In this document: positions 36,495-44,377 of the stretch, in pieces
Layout: each line of letters starts with the position of its first letter
How positions within the stretch are numbered: the first letter of the stretch is position 1
Assembly (NCBI RefSeq): GCF_009664365.1
Contig: NZ_CP044310.1
Span: forward strand, 5,333,501-5,397,500
DNA: 64,000 nt
From: Paenibacillus xylanilyticus
GTDB lineage: Bacteria > Bacillota > Bacilli > Paenibacillales > Paenibacillaceae
Direction: 5' to 3'
Notes under the pieces: generated by a model
Seen by the model: the letters and a program-made list of their open reading frames with translations, nothing else
Databases searched by the model: none
Told to the model about the DNA's origin: nothing
Program-made: the position numbers and the translations under genes

Positions 36495-36526
36495 AAAAAG
36501 CACCGATGATATTCCCCAAGGGGAAC
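36495..36526. terminator. Left half of the hemQ terminator, interrupted by the IS
   Basis: AAAAAGCACCG followed by the inner hairpin TTCCCC-AA-GGGGAA. The complementary arm with its T-run now lies at 37796-37813, on the far side of the insertion. Confidence 0.8.
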
Positions 36527-36559
36527 TGAAGTGCACCCCTTAGAATAGACATTGGAAAA

Positions 36560-36593
36560 ACCCCTAGGTTTAGCCGATGAAATTCTAGGGGGT
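36560..36593 (+). promoter_or_regulatory. Hairpin covering the IS transposase ribosome site
   Basis: ACCCCTAG (36560-36567) pairs with CTAGGGGGT (36585-36593, one bulged G). The right arm contains the AGGGGG ribosome site of orfA, and TTTTTT follows immediately. Transcripts entering from hemQ would fold this hairpin, which can both terminate and hide the site. Confidence 0.7.
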
Positions 36594-36603
36594 GCAATTT
36601 TTT

Positions 36604-36930
36604 ATGGCGATTAAAGGACAAAAGTATAAAACGTATTCGGAGAAGATAAAAAAAGAGGCTATCCGTTTGCATACGGTTGAGGGGTGGACTTACCGAAAGA
36701 TCAATGAACATTTGGGAATTCATGACCCAGGACGAATGAAGCGCTGGATGCGAAAACACCGGGAACAAGGCGAGTTTGGATTGTTGGATCAGCGAGGTCG
36801 ACGGAAAGAATACTTGGATCAAGAACGCTATGTGCAAAAACTGAAACGGGAGAATGAGTTGCTAAAAAAGTGCTTGGTCATCTGGAAGGAGGAAGCAAAC
36901 AAGAAAGATTTCAAATCATGGAAAAGGTAG
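36604..36930 (+). CDS. IS3-family transposase OrfA
   Basis: A 108-residue protein with an N-terminal helix-turn-helix (KKEAIRLHTVEGWTYRKINE) and a C-terminal leucine-zipper-like helix (YVQKLKRENELLKKCLV). It binds the IS ends and represses or modulates transposition. An in-frame GTG at 36592 lies inside the ribosome site, so ATG 36604 is used. The frame runs past the slippery heptamer at 36864-36870 and ends at 36930. Confidence 0.9.
   Translation: MAIKGQKYKTYSEKIKKEAIRLHTVEGWTYRKINEHLGIHDPGRMKRWMRKHREQGEFGLLDQRGRRKEYLDQERYVQKLKRENELLKKCLVIWKEEANKKDFKSWKR
36864..36870 (+). other. Programmed -1 frameshift site of the IS transposase
   Basis: The heptamer A-AAA-AAG is in the zero-frame phase needed for a -1 slip from OrfA into OrfB. 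OrfB has no ribosome site of its own here, and its open frame begins precisely at this point. Confidence 0.85.
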
Positions 36931-37754
36931 CCGAATACGGTGACATCCAAAAACTCTGCCATGTGTTTGGGGTGTCTCGGAGTGGATTTTATGCCTATAT
37001 AAAACGTAAACGATTGGATCGCGATGCAAAGGCGAAGAAACAAGTGCTTCAAACGTTCCAACGATATCAAGGCAAGTATGGCTATCGACAGCTCCAGTTA
37101 TTCCTTTGGCAGGATCAAGGCATTTGGATGAACCACAAGAAGGTCCTCCGCCTCATGCAAAGGCTCGGTATCCAATCTCGAATTCGTCGTAAACGGCGCT
37201 TCAGCAGTTCGTATGTACCTGCTCAGCGCGTAGCAGATAATCACTTGAAACGGGACTTCAGTGCAGAAAAACCCAATCAGAAATGGGTAACGGACATTAC
37301 CCAGTATCGTGTGGGCGAGCGCTGGGTATATCTTTCAGCCATAAAGGATCTGTTTAATAACGAAATTGTGGCTTACGAAATAGGCGAACGCAACGACAAT
37401 GAACTAGTGCTCCGCACATTCAGAAAAGCGTTTGCGAAGCAAAAAGACGTGACCGGACTGGTCGTTCACAGCGACCAAGGGTTCCAGTACACGTCTCTTG
37501 CTTACCACGACATGCTGCCAAAGGTTGGCGCCCGAATCAGCATGTCTCGGCGAGGAAATTGTTATGACAATGCCTCGATGGAGAGTTTCTTCTCGCATCT
37601 CAAAACGGAAGGACTCTATCCTTATCATATCCGAACAGTTGCCGAAGCACAAAGAAAAATTGAAACATATATCCGCTTTTATAACCGAAAACGGCCACAA
37701 CGGAAACTAAAAAAACTGACGCCGGTAGAGTACCGACGCCAGTTTGCAGCCTAG
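36870..37754 (+). CDS. IS3-family transposase OrfB (DDE catalytic part)
   Basis: About 294 residues in the -1 frame relative to OrfA, made as an OrfAB fusion by frameshifting at 36864-36870. The N-terminal HTH_21-like region (GVSRSGFYAYIKRK) is followed by the rve integrase core: first aspartate in KWVTDITQY, second in VHSDQGFQY, glutamate in NASMESFFSHLK, with the usual 35-residue D-E spacing. Nothing is broken. The GTG at 36870 marks the frameshift point rather than a real start. Confidence 0.92.
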   Translation: MLGHLEGGSKQERFQIMEKVAEYGDIQKLCHVFGVSRSGFYAYIKRKRLDRDAKAKKQVLQTFQRYQGKYGYRQLQLFLWQDQGIWMNHKKVLRLMQRLGIQSRIRRKRRFSSSYVPAQRVADNHLKRDFSAEKPNQKWVTDITQYRVGERWVYLSAIKDLFNNEIVAYEIGERNDNELVLRTFRKAFAKQKDVTGLVVHSDQGFQYTSLAYHDMLPKVGARISMSRRGNCYDNASMESFFSHLKTEGLYPYHIRTVAEAQRKIETYIRFYNRKRPQRKLKKLTPVEYRRQFAA

Positions 37755-37795
37755 GGTCTTTTTTTAATGTCTACTAAATGGGGTCTTGACCAAAC

Positions 37796-37813
37796 GTCAC
37801 CGGTGCTTTTTTT
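37796..37813. terminator. Right half of the interrupted hemQ terminator
   Basis: GTCAC then CGGTGCTTTTTTT, complementary to AAAAAGCACCG at 36495-36505. On its own it is no longer a hairpin, so both hemQ and the converging gene at 37852 have lost this terminator. Confidence 0.8.
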
Positions 37814-37851
37814 ATGGTATTCATTTTATTCAGAAATGTTCAAACTCCGAA

Positions 37852-38109
37852 TTAATCCCGGTCTTCTTCTTCTTCCAATGCCTTGAGCGATTCCAGAAAC
37901 TCGGCCGTGGCCCGGTCACGATCCCGTCCCTTTTCCTTCAACCGCTCAATTGCAGGCAGGATAAGAATGTCCACTTCCTTTTGCACAATATAAGCCAGGT
38001 CATACTGGTTCTGCTCCTCCAGATAACCACCTACCTGCATCAGGGCGTTATAACGATCCAGCTCATCACGTGTAAGCAGGCCGCGAACTTGAACACTGCA
38101 ATGTCTCAT
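37852..38109 (-). CDS. Small hypothetical protein coupled to the NADH dehydrogenase gene
   Basis: An 85-residue protein, not recognised. It is soluble, largely helical and highly charged, ending in an acidic run (ALEEEEDRD). Its ATG overlaps the stop of the upstream flavoprotein gene (ATGA), a sign of translational coupling and a shared task. It contains one cysteine near the N-terminus and no obvious motif. Its transcript faced the hemQ terminator before the IS arrived. Confidence 0.75.
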   Translation of the reverse strand: MRHCSVQVRGLLTRDELDRYNALMQVGGYLEEQNQYDLAYIVQKEVDILILPAIERLKEKGRDRDRATAEFLESLKALEEEEDRD

Positions 38110-39299
38110 CCAAAAAACCGCCCCTTCTTCAGCACAAGCGGTATTCCACCGATGATGAACAAATACCGGAGATCCACCAGTTTCTTCAGCTGGGCAGCTT
38201 TCCAGCCCTTGTATTTTTTACCGCCAACGACAGCAATGGCCTCCCCTTTACCGAGCGAAGCAACCGTTCCCTTGCTGGTAAACACAAAGGGCTGTGGCTG
38301 TTTTTTGCGAATGGCAGCGACAACGTTTTTGGCGCAGTTCACACCTTGCTGCATGGCAATCTGGGCTGTTGGTGGATATGGACGTCCTTCCCCGTTAAAT
38401 ACGAGTGAATTGTCACCAATAACATAGACATGCTCATGTCCCGGAGCTCGCAGATATTCGTCCACTTTTACCCGGCCGCGCATCACTTCAAGTCCAGCCT
38501 GTTCAAGCAGCGCGTTACCGCGGATTCCACCGGTCCATACCACCGTGGCAGCATCAATTTTTTCACCTTCACCCACAATGACACCATCCGGCAAACATTG
38601 CTTGATCGGAACACCAATTTTGAAGGTTACGCCTTTCTTCTTCAGCACATTCATTGCATGCTCTACCAGCTCCGGATCGAAGCCTGGCAGGGCTGAAGGC
38701 GCTGCCTCTACATTGTAGATATGCACATTTTTCGGATTTACGTCGAATTCCTTGCACAACTGCGGAATGCGGTCAGCAAGCTCCGCCACAAACTCAACTC
38801 CGCTAAAACCTGCCCCGCCCACTACAAAGCGTATGCGGTTACGTTTATTATCGTTTTTGTACATGGCAAACTGATATTCGATATGCTCACGAATGAGTCG
38901 TACCGAGTTGATGCTGCGAATGGTCATGGCATGATCCAGCATGCCTGGAATACCGAAGGTTTCCGGTTCACCGCCAAGTCCAATAATCAGGTAGTCGTAG
39001 GATAACGTTCCATCTTCCAAAATGACCTTACGGTCCTGAAGACGAATTTCCTTCACCGACGACTTGACCAAATCAATCTTGAATTCATCAATCAGCTTGG
39101 AAATCGGCACCCTCGCATGCTCAATCGAATCCGTACCGGCTGCTGGCATATGTAGGTGTGTTGTAATATAGTGATAATCATGCCGATTCACCAATGTGAC
39201 GTCGGCTTCATTATAATTTAATTCCTTCTGCAGCCGCTGGGCTGTTAAAATCCCGCCATAGCCCGCGCCGAGAATGACGATTTTGGGAATGCTGCTCAT
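38106..39299 (-). CDS. Type II NADH dehydrogenase (YumB-like NAD(P)/FAD oxidoreductase)
   Basis: A 397-residue two-dinucleotide-binding-domain flavoprotein: FAD motif ILGAGYGG near residue 12, NAD(H) motif GGAGFSGVEFVAEL near residue 160, and VYVIGDNS near residue 285. The C-terminus carries an amphipathic or hydrophobic stretch (LRYLFIIGGIPLVLKKGRFFG) suited to monotopic membrane binding. Such enzymes pass electrons from NADH to menaquinone without pumping protons. AAGGGG is 8 bases before the ATG. It is divergent from the YumC-type gene, as in B. subtilis yumB/yumC. Confidence 0.88.
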   Translation of the reverse strand: MSSIPKIVILGAGYGGILTAQRLQKELNYNEADVTLVNRHDYHYITTHLHMPAAGTDSIEHARVPISKLIDEFKIDLVKSSVKEIRLQDRKVILEDGTLSYDYLIIGLGGEPETFGIPGMLDHAMTIRSINSVRLIREHIEYQFAMYKNDNKRNRIRFVVGGAGFSGVEFVAELADRIPQLCKEFDVNPKNVHIYNVEAAPSALPGFDPELVEHAMNVLKKKGVTFKIGVPIKQCLPDGVIVGEGEKIDAATVVWTGGIRGNALLEQAGLEVMRGRVKVDEYLRAPGHEHVYVIGDNSLVFNGEGRPYPPTAQIAMQQGVNCAKNVVAAIRKKQPQPFVFTSKGTVASLGKGEAIAVVGGKKYKGWKAAQLKKLVDLRYLFIIGGIPLVLKKGRFFG

Positions 39300-39827
39300 G
39301 TCTTAACCCCTTCCGGTTTCACTCACATCATCTACTTTTACAACATTTTTATCTTCATTCGGGTAGCATACTTCAGCTGTACTTACTACAAAATATGGAT
39401 GAGGTCTTATCCATATGACGACAAATGTTAACTTCACGAATTTATTTGAATATTTTGTATGTACATGTCCAATTAAAGTTGTGAAATTATACACAAGAAT
39501 CAACAAATTACAGGTCTTGTCTTGGTTTTACAAATTGGCTTTTATTTAGACAAAAAAACACATAGTACAGGTCAAGAATATCTGTATTTCTGGTAAATAT
39601 CAAGGTTTTTTTTGTTATTTTTCATAACCTTTCATTTCCAATTTCATCCTATTCTCACCTGATCTTCATCAATTGTTCCCATGTTAGTCCGGTTACCAAC
39701 TTTGCAACCCAGTTTACACCGTTTATAATGAGAAAGACAGTTCAGCAACAAACGCTGGCTACATGAGGTATCCGGCTACATTATTTCTGTTAACTACCTA
39801 TTAAAATAAGAAAGGTGTTGTTGATTC
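39300..39827. promoter_or_regulatory. Divergent promoter region between NADH dehydrogenase and YumC-like genes
   Basis: This is an AT-rich 528-base gap. On the plus strand TTGCAA (39702-39707) and TATAAT (39724-39729), with 16 bases between, form a good promoter for the reductase. On the minus strand TTGACC near 39570-39575 may begin the promoter of the dehydrogenase. I see no gene or clear repeat in it. Confidence 0.6.
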
Positions 39828-40829
39828 TTGACTGCACAAACTGCCGGTCATGACATGACCGATTTACTTATTATTGGTGGCGGCCCTGCGGGTCTGTTTG
39901 CCGCATTTTACGGAGGGATGCGTCAGGCATCCGTTACTCTGGTTGAAAGCATGCCACAGCTTGGTGGACAATTGGCTGCGCTGTATCCTGAAAAATATAT
40001 TTATGACGTTGCAGGGTTCCCCAAAGTGACGGCTCAGGAATTGGTAAACAACCTGATTGAGCAGATGAGCCACTTTAACCCGAATATTCGTCTGGAGGAA
40101 AAAGTCGTATCCGTTGAAAAACTGGACGAGCGTCATTTCATCGTCAAAACCGATGTGAACGAATATCATGCCAAAGCCGTAATCATTACTGCCGGTATTG
40201 GTGCCTTCGAACCACGTCGCCTGGAACTTGAAGGTGCAGCCAAGTTCGAAAAATCGAACCTGCATTACTTCATCAGTGATCTGAACGCCTTTGCTGGCAA
40301 AAAAGTACTCATCAGTGGTGGCGGTGACTCTGCCGTAGACTGGGCACTTATGCTCGAGCCAATCGCAGAACAAGTAACCCTGATCCACCGTCGTGACAAA
40401 TTCCGTGCACATGAGCACAGTGTGGAGAACCTGATGAATTCCAAAGTCAACGTGGTTACACCTACGGAGATTACGGAGCTGCACGGGGATGACGCTATTA
40501 CCAAAGTCACGCTGTCACACGTCAAAACCAAAGAAACACAAGAAATTGACGTCGATGCCGTGATCGTCAACTTTGGATTCGTATCATCGCTCGGGCCTAT
40601 TGCCGAGTGGGGTATTGAAATTGATAGCAACTCCATCGTTGTTGACTCCCGTATGGAAACATCCATTCCAGGCATTTTTGCTGCCGGAGATATTACAACA
40701 TACCCAGGCAAGCTGAAGCTGATTGCTGTTGGATTCGGTGAAGCACCAACCGCTGTTAACAATGCGAAGGTATACTTCGACCCGGATGCGAAGTTGTCCC
40801 CAGGACACAGCAGTAACATGAAACGATAG
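39828..40829 (+). CDS. Ferredoxin/flavodoxin-NADP+ reductase (YumC type)
   Basis: A 333-residue thioredoxin-reductase-like flavoprotein that moves electrons between NADPH and ferredoxin or flavodoxin. The FAD motif [15 protein letters not shown] is near the start, the NADPH motif is [13 protein letters not shown], and [13 protein letters not shown] and the FAD-contacting FAAGDI follow. It lacks the CxxC of true thioredoxin reductases, as expected for this group. The TTG at 39828 follows AAAGGTG at 10-base spacing and aligns with the usual N-terminal length; an ATG at 39855 would truncate it. Confidence 0.93.
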   Translation: MTAQTAGHDMTDLLIIGGGPAGLFAAFYGGMRQASVTLVESMPQLGGQLAALYPEKYIYDVAGFPKVTAQELVNNLIEQMSHFNPNIRLEEKVVSVEKLDERHFIVKTDVNEYHAKAVIITAGIGAFEPRRLELEGAAKFEKSNLHYFISDLNAFAGKKVLISGGGDSAVDWALMLEPIAEQVTLIHRRDKFRAHEHSVENLMNSKVNVVTPTEITELHGDDAITKVTLSHVKTKETQEIDVDAVIVNFGFVSSLGPIAEWGIEIDSNSIVVDSRMETSIPGIFAAGDITTYPGKLKLIAVGFGEAPTAVNNAKVYFDPDAKLSPGHSSNMKR

Positions 40830-40859
40830 TTTTAAGCGAATCACATAAAAGGTACAAAA

Positions 40860-40905
40860 AAGGGTATCTTACTCCTGAACATTCAATATCAGGAGGGATA
40901 CCCTT
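40860..40905. terminator. Hairpin over the zinc-ribbon gene start; terminator on the minus strand
   Basis: AAGGGTATC (40860-40868) pairs with GATACCCTT (40897-40905), and CTCCTGA (40872-40878) with TCAGGAG (40889-40895). On the plus strand it encloses both the AGGAGGG ribosome site and the TTG start of the next gene. On the minus strand it is followed by TTTTTT and is a strong intrinsic terminator. Confidence 0.8.
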
Positions 40906-41155
40906 GTCTTATATATGCCCGCTGTGTAACGGTCTGGTTGTACCGGAGCAGGCTTGTCCCCACTGCCTTCAGGGACTGTCAGAATGCGGCAAATTGGAAG
41001 ATTACACCGGACCGTACAGCCCCTATTCGTTACAGACTTCCATGATAGAGGAAGACGGAAACGAAAACGGTTGCATGCATATGTTGTACTGTCACCATTG
41101 TCATACAAGCACCCTCTGGTCTGTAGCACAATGGGACATGTCCGGAAACCTGTAA
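40904..41155 (+). CDS. Small zinc-ribbon protein
   Basis: An 83-residue protein not assigned to a named family. Cysteine pairs are ICPLC (residues 4-8), ACPHC (17-21), and a third cluster YCHHC (62-66), giving probable zinc binding by two ribbons. The start is TTG 40904, with AGGAGGG 6 bases upstream. That whole start region is locked in a 16-base-pair hairpin, so translation may be conditional. The gene converges with sda. Confidence 0.75.
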   Translation: MSYICPLCNGLVVPEQACPHCLQGLSECGKLEDYTGPYSPYSLQTSMIEEDGNENGCMHMLYCHHCHTSTLWSVAQWDMSGNL

Positions 41156-41176
41156 CATTGCCTGCAATGAGGATCT

Positions 41177-41320
41177 CTAGTGAAGAATGGCAGATACGTC
41201 GGTACCCAGTTTGCGCTTATGGATTTCTGCCAATAGCAGTGCGATGAAATCTCTCTCGAGATTAAGCTCAATCGCCTTATGGTAGGAATCCAATAACATC
41301 TCATCGGATAACATAGCCAT
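41177..41320 (-). CDS. sda: Sporulation histidine kinase inhibitor Sda
   Basis: A 47-residue helical hairpin protein. MAMLSDEMLLDSYHKAIELN followed by LERDFIALLLAEI closely matches Sda, which binds KinA and KinB and blocks their autophosphorylation, stopping entry into sporulation when replication is disturbed. The ATG at 41320 is chosen over a longer open frame because family members begin M-x-x-LSDE. A promoter at 41358-41386 and a cluster of DnaA boxes directly upstream reproduce the known DnaA control of B. subtilis sda. No terminator directly follows the stop. Confidence 0.93.
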   Translation of the reverse strand: MAMLSDEMLLDSYHKAIELNLERDFIALLLAEIHKRKLGTDVSAILH

Positions 41321-41357
41321 TTCCCGCCACAACCTTTCCTTTTTTTTCCTCAAAACT

Positions 41358-41386
41358 ATCATATCAGAGATTTATAAAGAGAACAA
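41358..41386 (-). promoter_or_regulatory. Promoter of sda
   Basis: On the minus strand TTGTTC (41381-41386) and TATGAT (41358-41363) are exactly 17 bases apart. The first DnaA box begins 9 bases upstream of the -35. Confidence 0.75.
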
Positions 41387-41394
41387 GCGTTCTG

Positions 41395-41494
41395 TTATCC
41401 ACAAGGTTTTGTGGAAATCCTGTGCATAGGTTGTTGATAAATGGTAAAAATGTTGATTAAGCAACGTGGATAATGTGGACATTACTTATGCACA
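41395..41494. promoter_or_regulatory. DnaA box cluster upstream of sda
   Basis: Within 100 bases: TTATCCACA at 41395-41403 and TTATGCACA at 41486-41494 on the plus strand match TTATNCACA perfectly. On the minus strand CTATGCACA (41421-41429), TTATCAACA (41432-41440) and TTATCCACG (41465-41473) each differ by one base. Weaker boxes lie at 41410 and 41474. The remaining 41495-41674 is AT-rich and shows no gene. Confidence 0.88.
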
Positions 41495-41674
41495 GGATCG
41501 TAACGTTTCTATTAGAACGAATGCTAGAAATTTTTTTTTAGCTTCAACTCATAGTTTTAAGACGTTTCCGTGTAAATTACCCATTTTATTTTCATTTCAA
41601 ACGTTTTCCAAAAATATTTTCTCTATAATATTTATCGGCGTAATCTTGGTTTTTTTTATATTTTTCCACTATTT

Positions 41675-42334
41675 TTATTGGGGTCTGGTGTTCACTTCCA
41701 AAATCCATATCTTCCCGGAGTGATCGAGCCCATAATCGAACCCGAGTTGACCTACACCTGGAAACTGCCTTTCCATAATCTGAGTGCATGTCAACGTCAA
41801 TGAACGCATCTCTCGACGTTTGTGTCTGGTAGATATATGAGGGAGGGATAAACCAAGGGCCCTTCTGCCCTGCAGCATCGTCCCGCCTTTGCTCAGATTG
41901 GTTACACACAAACCGGGACGAGCCAAACGCCCTACCATGGAACGGAAAACCCAGCCTCGCTCGGTTTTGACGACTTTTACCCTGTAATCCACAGGCCTGC
42001 CTTGTATCGTTGCCAAATGAATTCCCTGTTGGATCAGGTATCTCCGTCTGACTTTAATCCGTACCAGCGATCGATACATCTGGCCATAGTTGGTAAATGT
42101 ACGTGTAACTTTCATATGCGTATAGCGGTAGTTCCCTCCGCTCGTGGATACCCTGATAACACCATAACCTCCGCCACCGACTACAGGTTTGATATACACC
42201 ATTCCATAACGGCTGAGCATGTGCAGCAGATTTCTAGAATTAAATGCCATCGTCTGCGGGATATGGACAGCAGCTACCGGATATTTCAATAGCGCTGCCG
42301 TCTTCAGCCATTTGCTTGCAAGCTGTCTTGACAT
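41675..42334 (-). CDS. YheC/YheD-type ATP-grasp spore-coat-associated protein
   Basis: A 219-residue ATP-grasp protein. YIKPVVGGGGYGVIRV looks like the nucleotide-binding glycine loop, and the closing LGFDYGLDHSGKIWILEVNTRP is the metal/ATP-binding end of the fold. YheC and YheD of Bacillus are associated with the endospore coat but are longer (over 350 residues). This protein consists of little more than the ATP-grasp domain, as do several Paenibacillus relatives. AAAGGAG precedes the ATG. The substrate is unknown. Confidence 0.8.
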   Translation of the reverse strand: MSRQLASKWLKTAALLKYPVAAVHIPQTMAFNSRNLLHMLSRYGMVYIKPVVGGGGYGVIRVSTSGGNYRYTHMKVTRTFTNYGQMYRSLVRIKVRRRYLIQQGIHLATIQGRPVDYRVKVVKTERGWVFRSMVGRLARPGLCVTNLSKGGTMLQGRRALGLSLPHISTRHKRREMRSLTLTCTQIMERQFPGVGQLGFDYGLDHSGKIWILEVNTRPQ

Positions 42335-42570
42335 GGGTTAATCTCCTTTCCTGAACAATGGTCCTTCCATATACATACTCAACAGAAGCCGTCCCCTCTT
42401 GGATGTCTGTCCAAGGCGGTTGCCCCTTTTCCGTAAGAAGTGTCTATAGGCTTGTTTATAGAAAGGCACACACGCCTGGTTCACTTTTCAAACGCATCAA
42501 TCTGTCGTATGCTACTAAGGAATGTAATGGAAAGGCTTAAATATGAGGATCTAAGGAGCGTTCAAAAAAT

Positions 42571-42825
42571 ATGGAAGCATTTTTCAAATCACTGTATGGC
42601 GTAGCCTATTTCGCAATGTCCATTGTCCTGGTCGCCGTCACAGTACTTCTTTTTGTTACAGGTATTCGGCTGTTTATGAAGAAACGCAATCGCGGTTTTG
42701 CCGTAAGCTGCATACTGTTTGCCTGTTTCATTGTCTTTATTATTGTGGTAATGCTGACCACGCCCTTCTCCTCCACCCCTCCAGGTTCACCGGAAGCCAT
42801 GGCTGCGCTGCTGCAACTCGGGTAG
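42571..42825 (+). CDS. Small two-span membrane protein, unknown
   Basis: An 84-residue protein not recognised. Two hydrophobic segments (about residues 10-33 and 43-64) flank a short basic loop (FMKKRNRG). The C-terminus is proline- and serine-rich (PFSSTPPGSPEA). AAGGAG lies 12 bases before the ATG. It ends 25 bases before the ppx gene and may be co-transcribed with it. The 236-base gap before it shows no other feature. Confidence 0.65.
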   Translation: MEAFFKSLYGVAYFAMSIVLVAVTVLLFVTGIRLFMKKRNRGFAVSCILFACFIVFIIVVMLTTPFSSTPPGSPEAMAALLQLG

Positions 42826-42850
42826 AATACCTGTCTAGAAGGAGATGCAT

Positions 42851-44377
42851 ATGAACTCAAAAGGAACTCTCGGCATTATCGATATTGGCTCCAACTCCAT
42901 TCGTCTCGTCATTTACGAACTGGATCATGAAGGAGCCTACCGGATTATTCATGAAGATAAATATGCTGCGCGACTCAGCAACGTGGTTGAAGAGGATGGG
43001 CAGATCCTGCCTCACTCGCTGGAACAAGCCATCACCGTCTTGCAGCAGTTCAAGGCTACTTGTGACGCATTCCAAACAAAAGTCATTCGCGCTGCAGCTA
43101 CAGCTGCCATTCGCAATGCTCGCAACGCTGCTCAAATCATAGGCTGGCTTGAAGAGGAGACCGGACTTGAGATTGAATGTGCCTCCGGAGATCAGGAAGC
43201 GTATTACGGCTTTCTTGGGGTTATTCAGTCCATTGATCTGCAGGATGGCTATGTCGTGGATATCGGTGGCGGCAGTACGGAGGTAACCGTATTCCGGGAT
43301 CGCAAAAGACTTCACAGTATTTCTCTGCCCATTGGCGCCGTAAACTCGCATGCCAGGTATGGCGGGGAGGATTCCTGGTCTGAAGCAAATGTTGCTGCGC
43401 TGTGCAATGATGTCATTCAGGCACTGAAAGATCAGGAGTGGGTCCGTCAGCATCCAGGTCTTCCGCTCATCGGTCTTGGAGGTACCATGCGTACTCTGGC
43501 CAAAATTGAGCAAAAAAGAACACAATACTCGTTACCCGTAACCCACCACTACGAGATCAGTGCTTCAGCCATGGAGAACCTGGCCAAATCACTGCCTTAT
43601 CTCACTTCAGGTCAGCGTAAAAAGGTGCCTGGTCTGGCGAAGGATCGTGCTGACATCATTGTGCCTGGTGTTCTGATTCTCAGAACGGTCTTCGACATTC
43701 TTCAGGGAGATCGTTATGTCGTAAGTGGAGCAGGATTGCGTGACGGAATTTTGCGTGATCTGATGGCCCCGCACCGGCCAGCCTCTCCTACTGCACTGGA
43801 GGACAGCATCCGCAACTTCATTCATTTTGGCCCGCCAGTTCCCGAGAAGAAGCTGAAACGAATCCATCAGGATGCAACGGTGATCTATGAGGCATTGGAT
43901 GGGGACACACCCAAACCAGCAGATTCAAGAATCCTGTATACCGCCTGCATGCTTTATGGGGCAGGAAAACAGATCAATTATTTCCGTTATCCCCAGCACT
44001 CGGCGTATTGGATTATGAATGCGGGCATATACGGACTTTCCCACCGGGAGACCGTGCTGACAGCTATTGCAGCCGACTATCATCCCAAAAAAAGAACGCC
44101 CCAGCTGCTGAATAAGCACCGGGACATTCTGAAGGATTCGGATGAACGGCACGCTCACCGATTGGGCTCCATCTTGCGCATAGCCGAGGCCATTCATCGT
44201 TCGGAGCGAATCTCTGCGATACGTGTAACCAAAGAAAACGGCTCGCTGCAGATCAAACTAATCTGCTCAGCCGAGCCGTTACTGGAAATGCATGGCCTGG
44301 AAGAGGCCGCCAAGGATCTGGAAGAAGCATGGGACGTTAAGTTGACATACTCCACTCTGCAGGCTTCCAAGGAATAA
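42851..44377 (+). CDS. ppx: Exopolyphosphatase / Ppx-GppA phosphatase
   Basis: A 508-residue ASKHA-fold phosphatase that removes terminal phosphate from polyphosphate (or pppGpp). The P-loop-like motif GIIDIGSNSIRLVIYE is at the N-terminus and YVVDIGGGSTEV is near residue 136. An HD-like helical domain occupies the C-terminal third. ATG 42851 is preferred to the one at 42845 because GAAGGAG is then correctly spaced. Its last 41 bases overlap the 3' end of the polyphosphate kinase gene on the opposite strand. Confidence 0.92.
   Translation: MNSKGTLGIIDIGSNSIRLVIYELDHEGAYRIIHEDKYAARLSNVVEEDGQILPHSLEQAITVLQQFKATCDAFQTKVIRAAATAAIRNARNAAQIIGWLEEETGLEIECASGDQEAYYGFLGVIQSIDLQDGYVVDIGGGSTEVTVFRDRKRLHSISLPIGAVNSHARYGGEDSWSEANVAALCNDVIQALKDQEWVRQHPGLPLIGLGGTMRTLAKIEQKRTQYSLPVTHHYEISASAMENLAKSLPYLTSGQRKKVPGLAKDRADIIVPGVLILRTVFDILQGDRYVVSGAGLRDGILRDLMAPHRPASPTALEDSIRNFIHFGPPVPEKKLKRIHQDATVIYEALDGDTPKPADSRILYTACMLYGAGKQINYFRYPQHSAYWIMNAGIYGLSHRETVLTAIAADYHPKKRTPQLLNKHRDILKDSDERHAHRLGSILRIAEAIHRSERISAIRVTKENGSLQIKLICSAEPLLEMHGLEEAAKDLEEAWDVKLTYSTLQASKE

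Larger units (their letters stand above)
36527..37792 (+). mobile_element. IS3-family insertion sequence (IS150-like), complete
   Basis: A 1266-base element. The ends are imperfect inverted repeats: the left end contains ACCCC, then ATAGACATT and CCCTAGG, and the complement of the right end has the same series. The 3-base sequence AAC directly precedes it (36524-36526) and follows it (37793-37795), a target duplication in the IS3 size range. It carries two overlapping frames in the -1 arrangement with an intact DDE triad, so it looks functional and recently inserted. Removing it and one AAC restores a normal terminator hairpin. Confidence 0.92.

Noticed and set aside
39864-40484. 206-codon minus-strand open frame
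   Set aside because: Antisense shadow of the YumC-type reductase, whose FAD and NADPH motifs are unmistakable.
41395-41494. Replication origin from clustered DnaA boxes
   Set aside because: No dnaA or dnaN gene is nearby and the boxes abut the sda promoter, which is the known regulatory setting.
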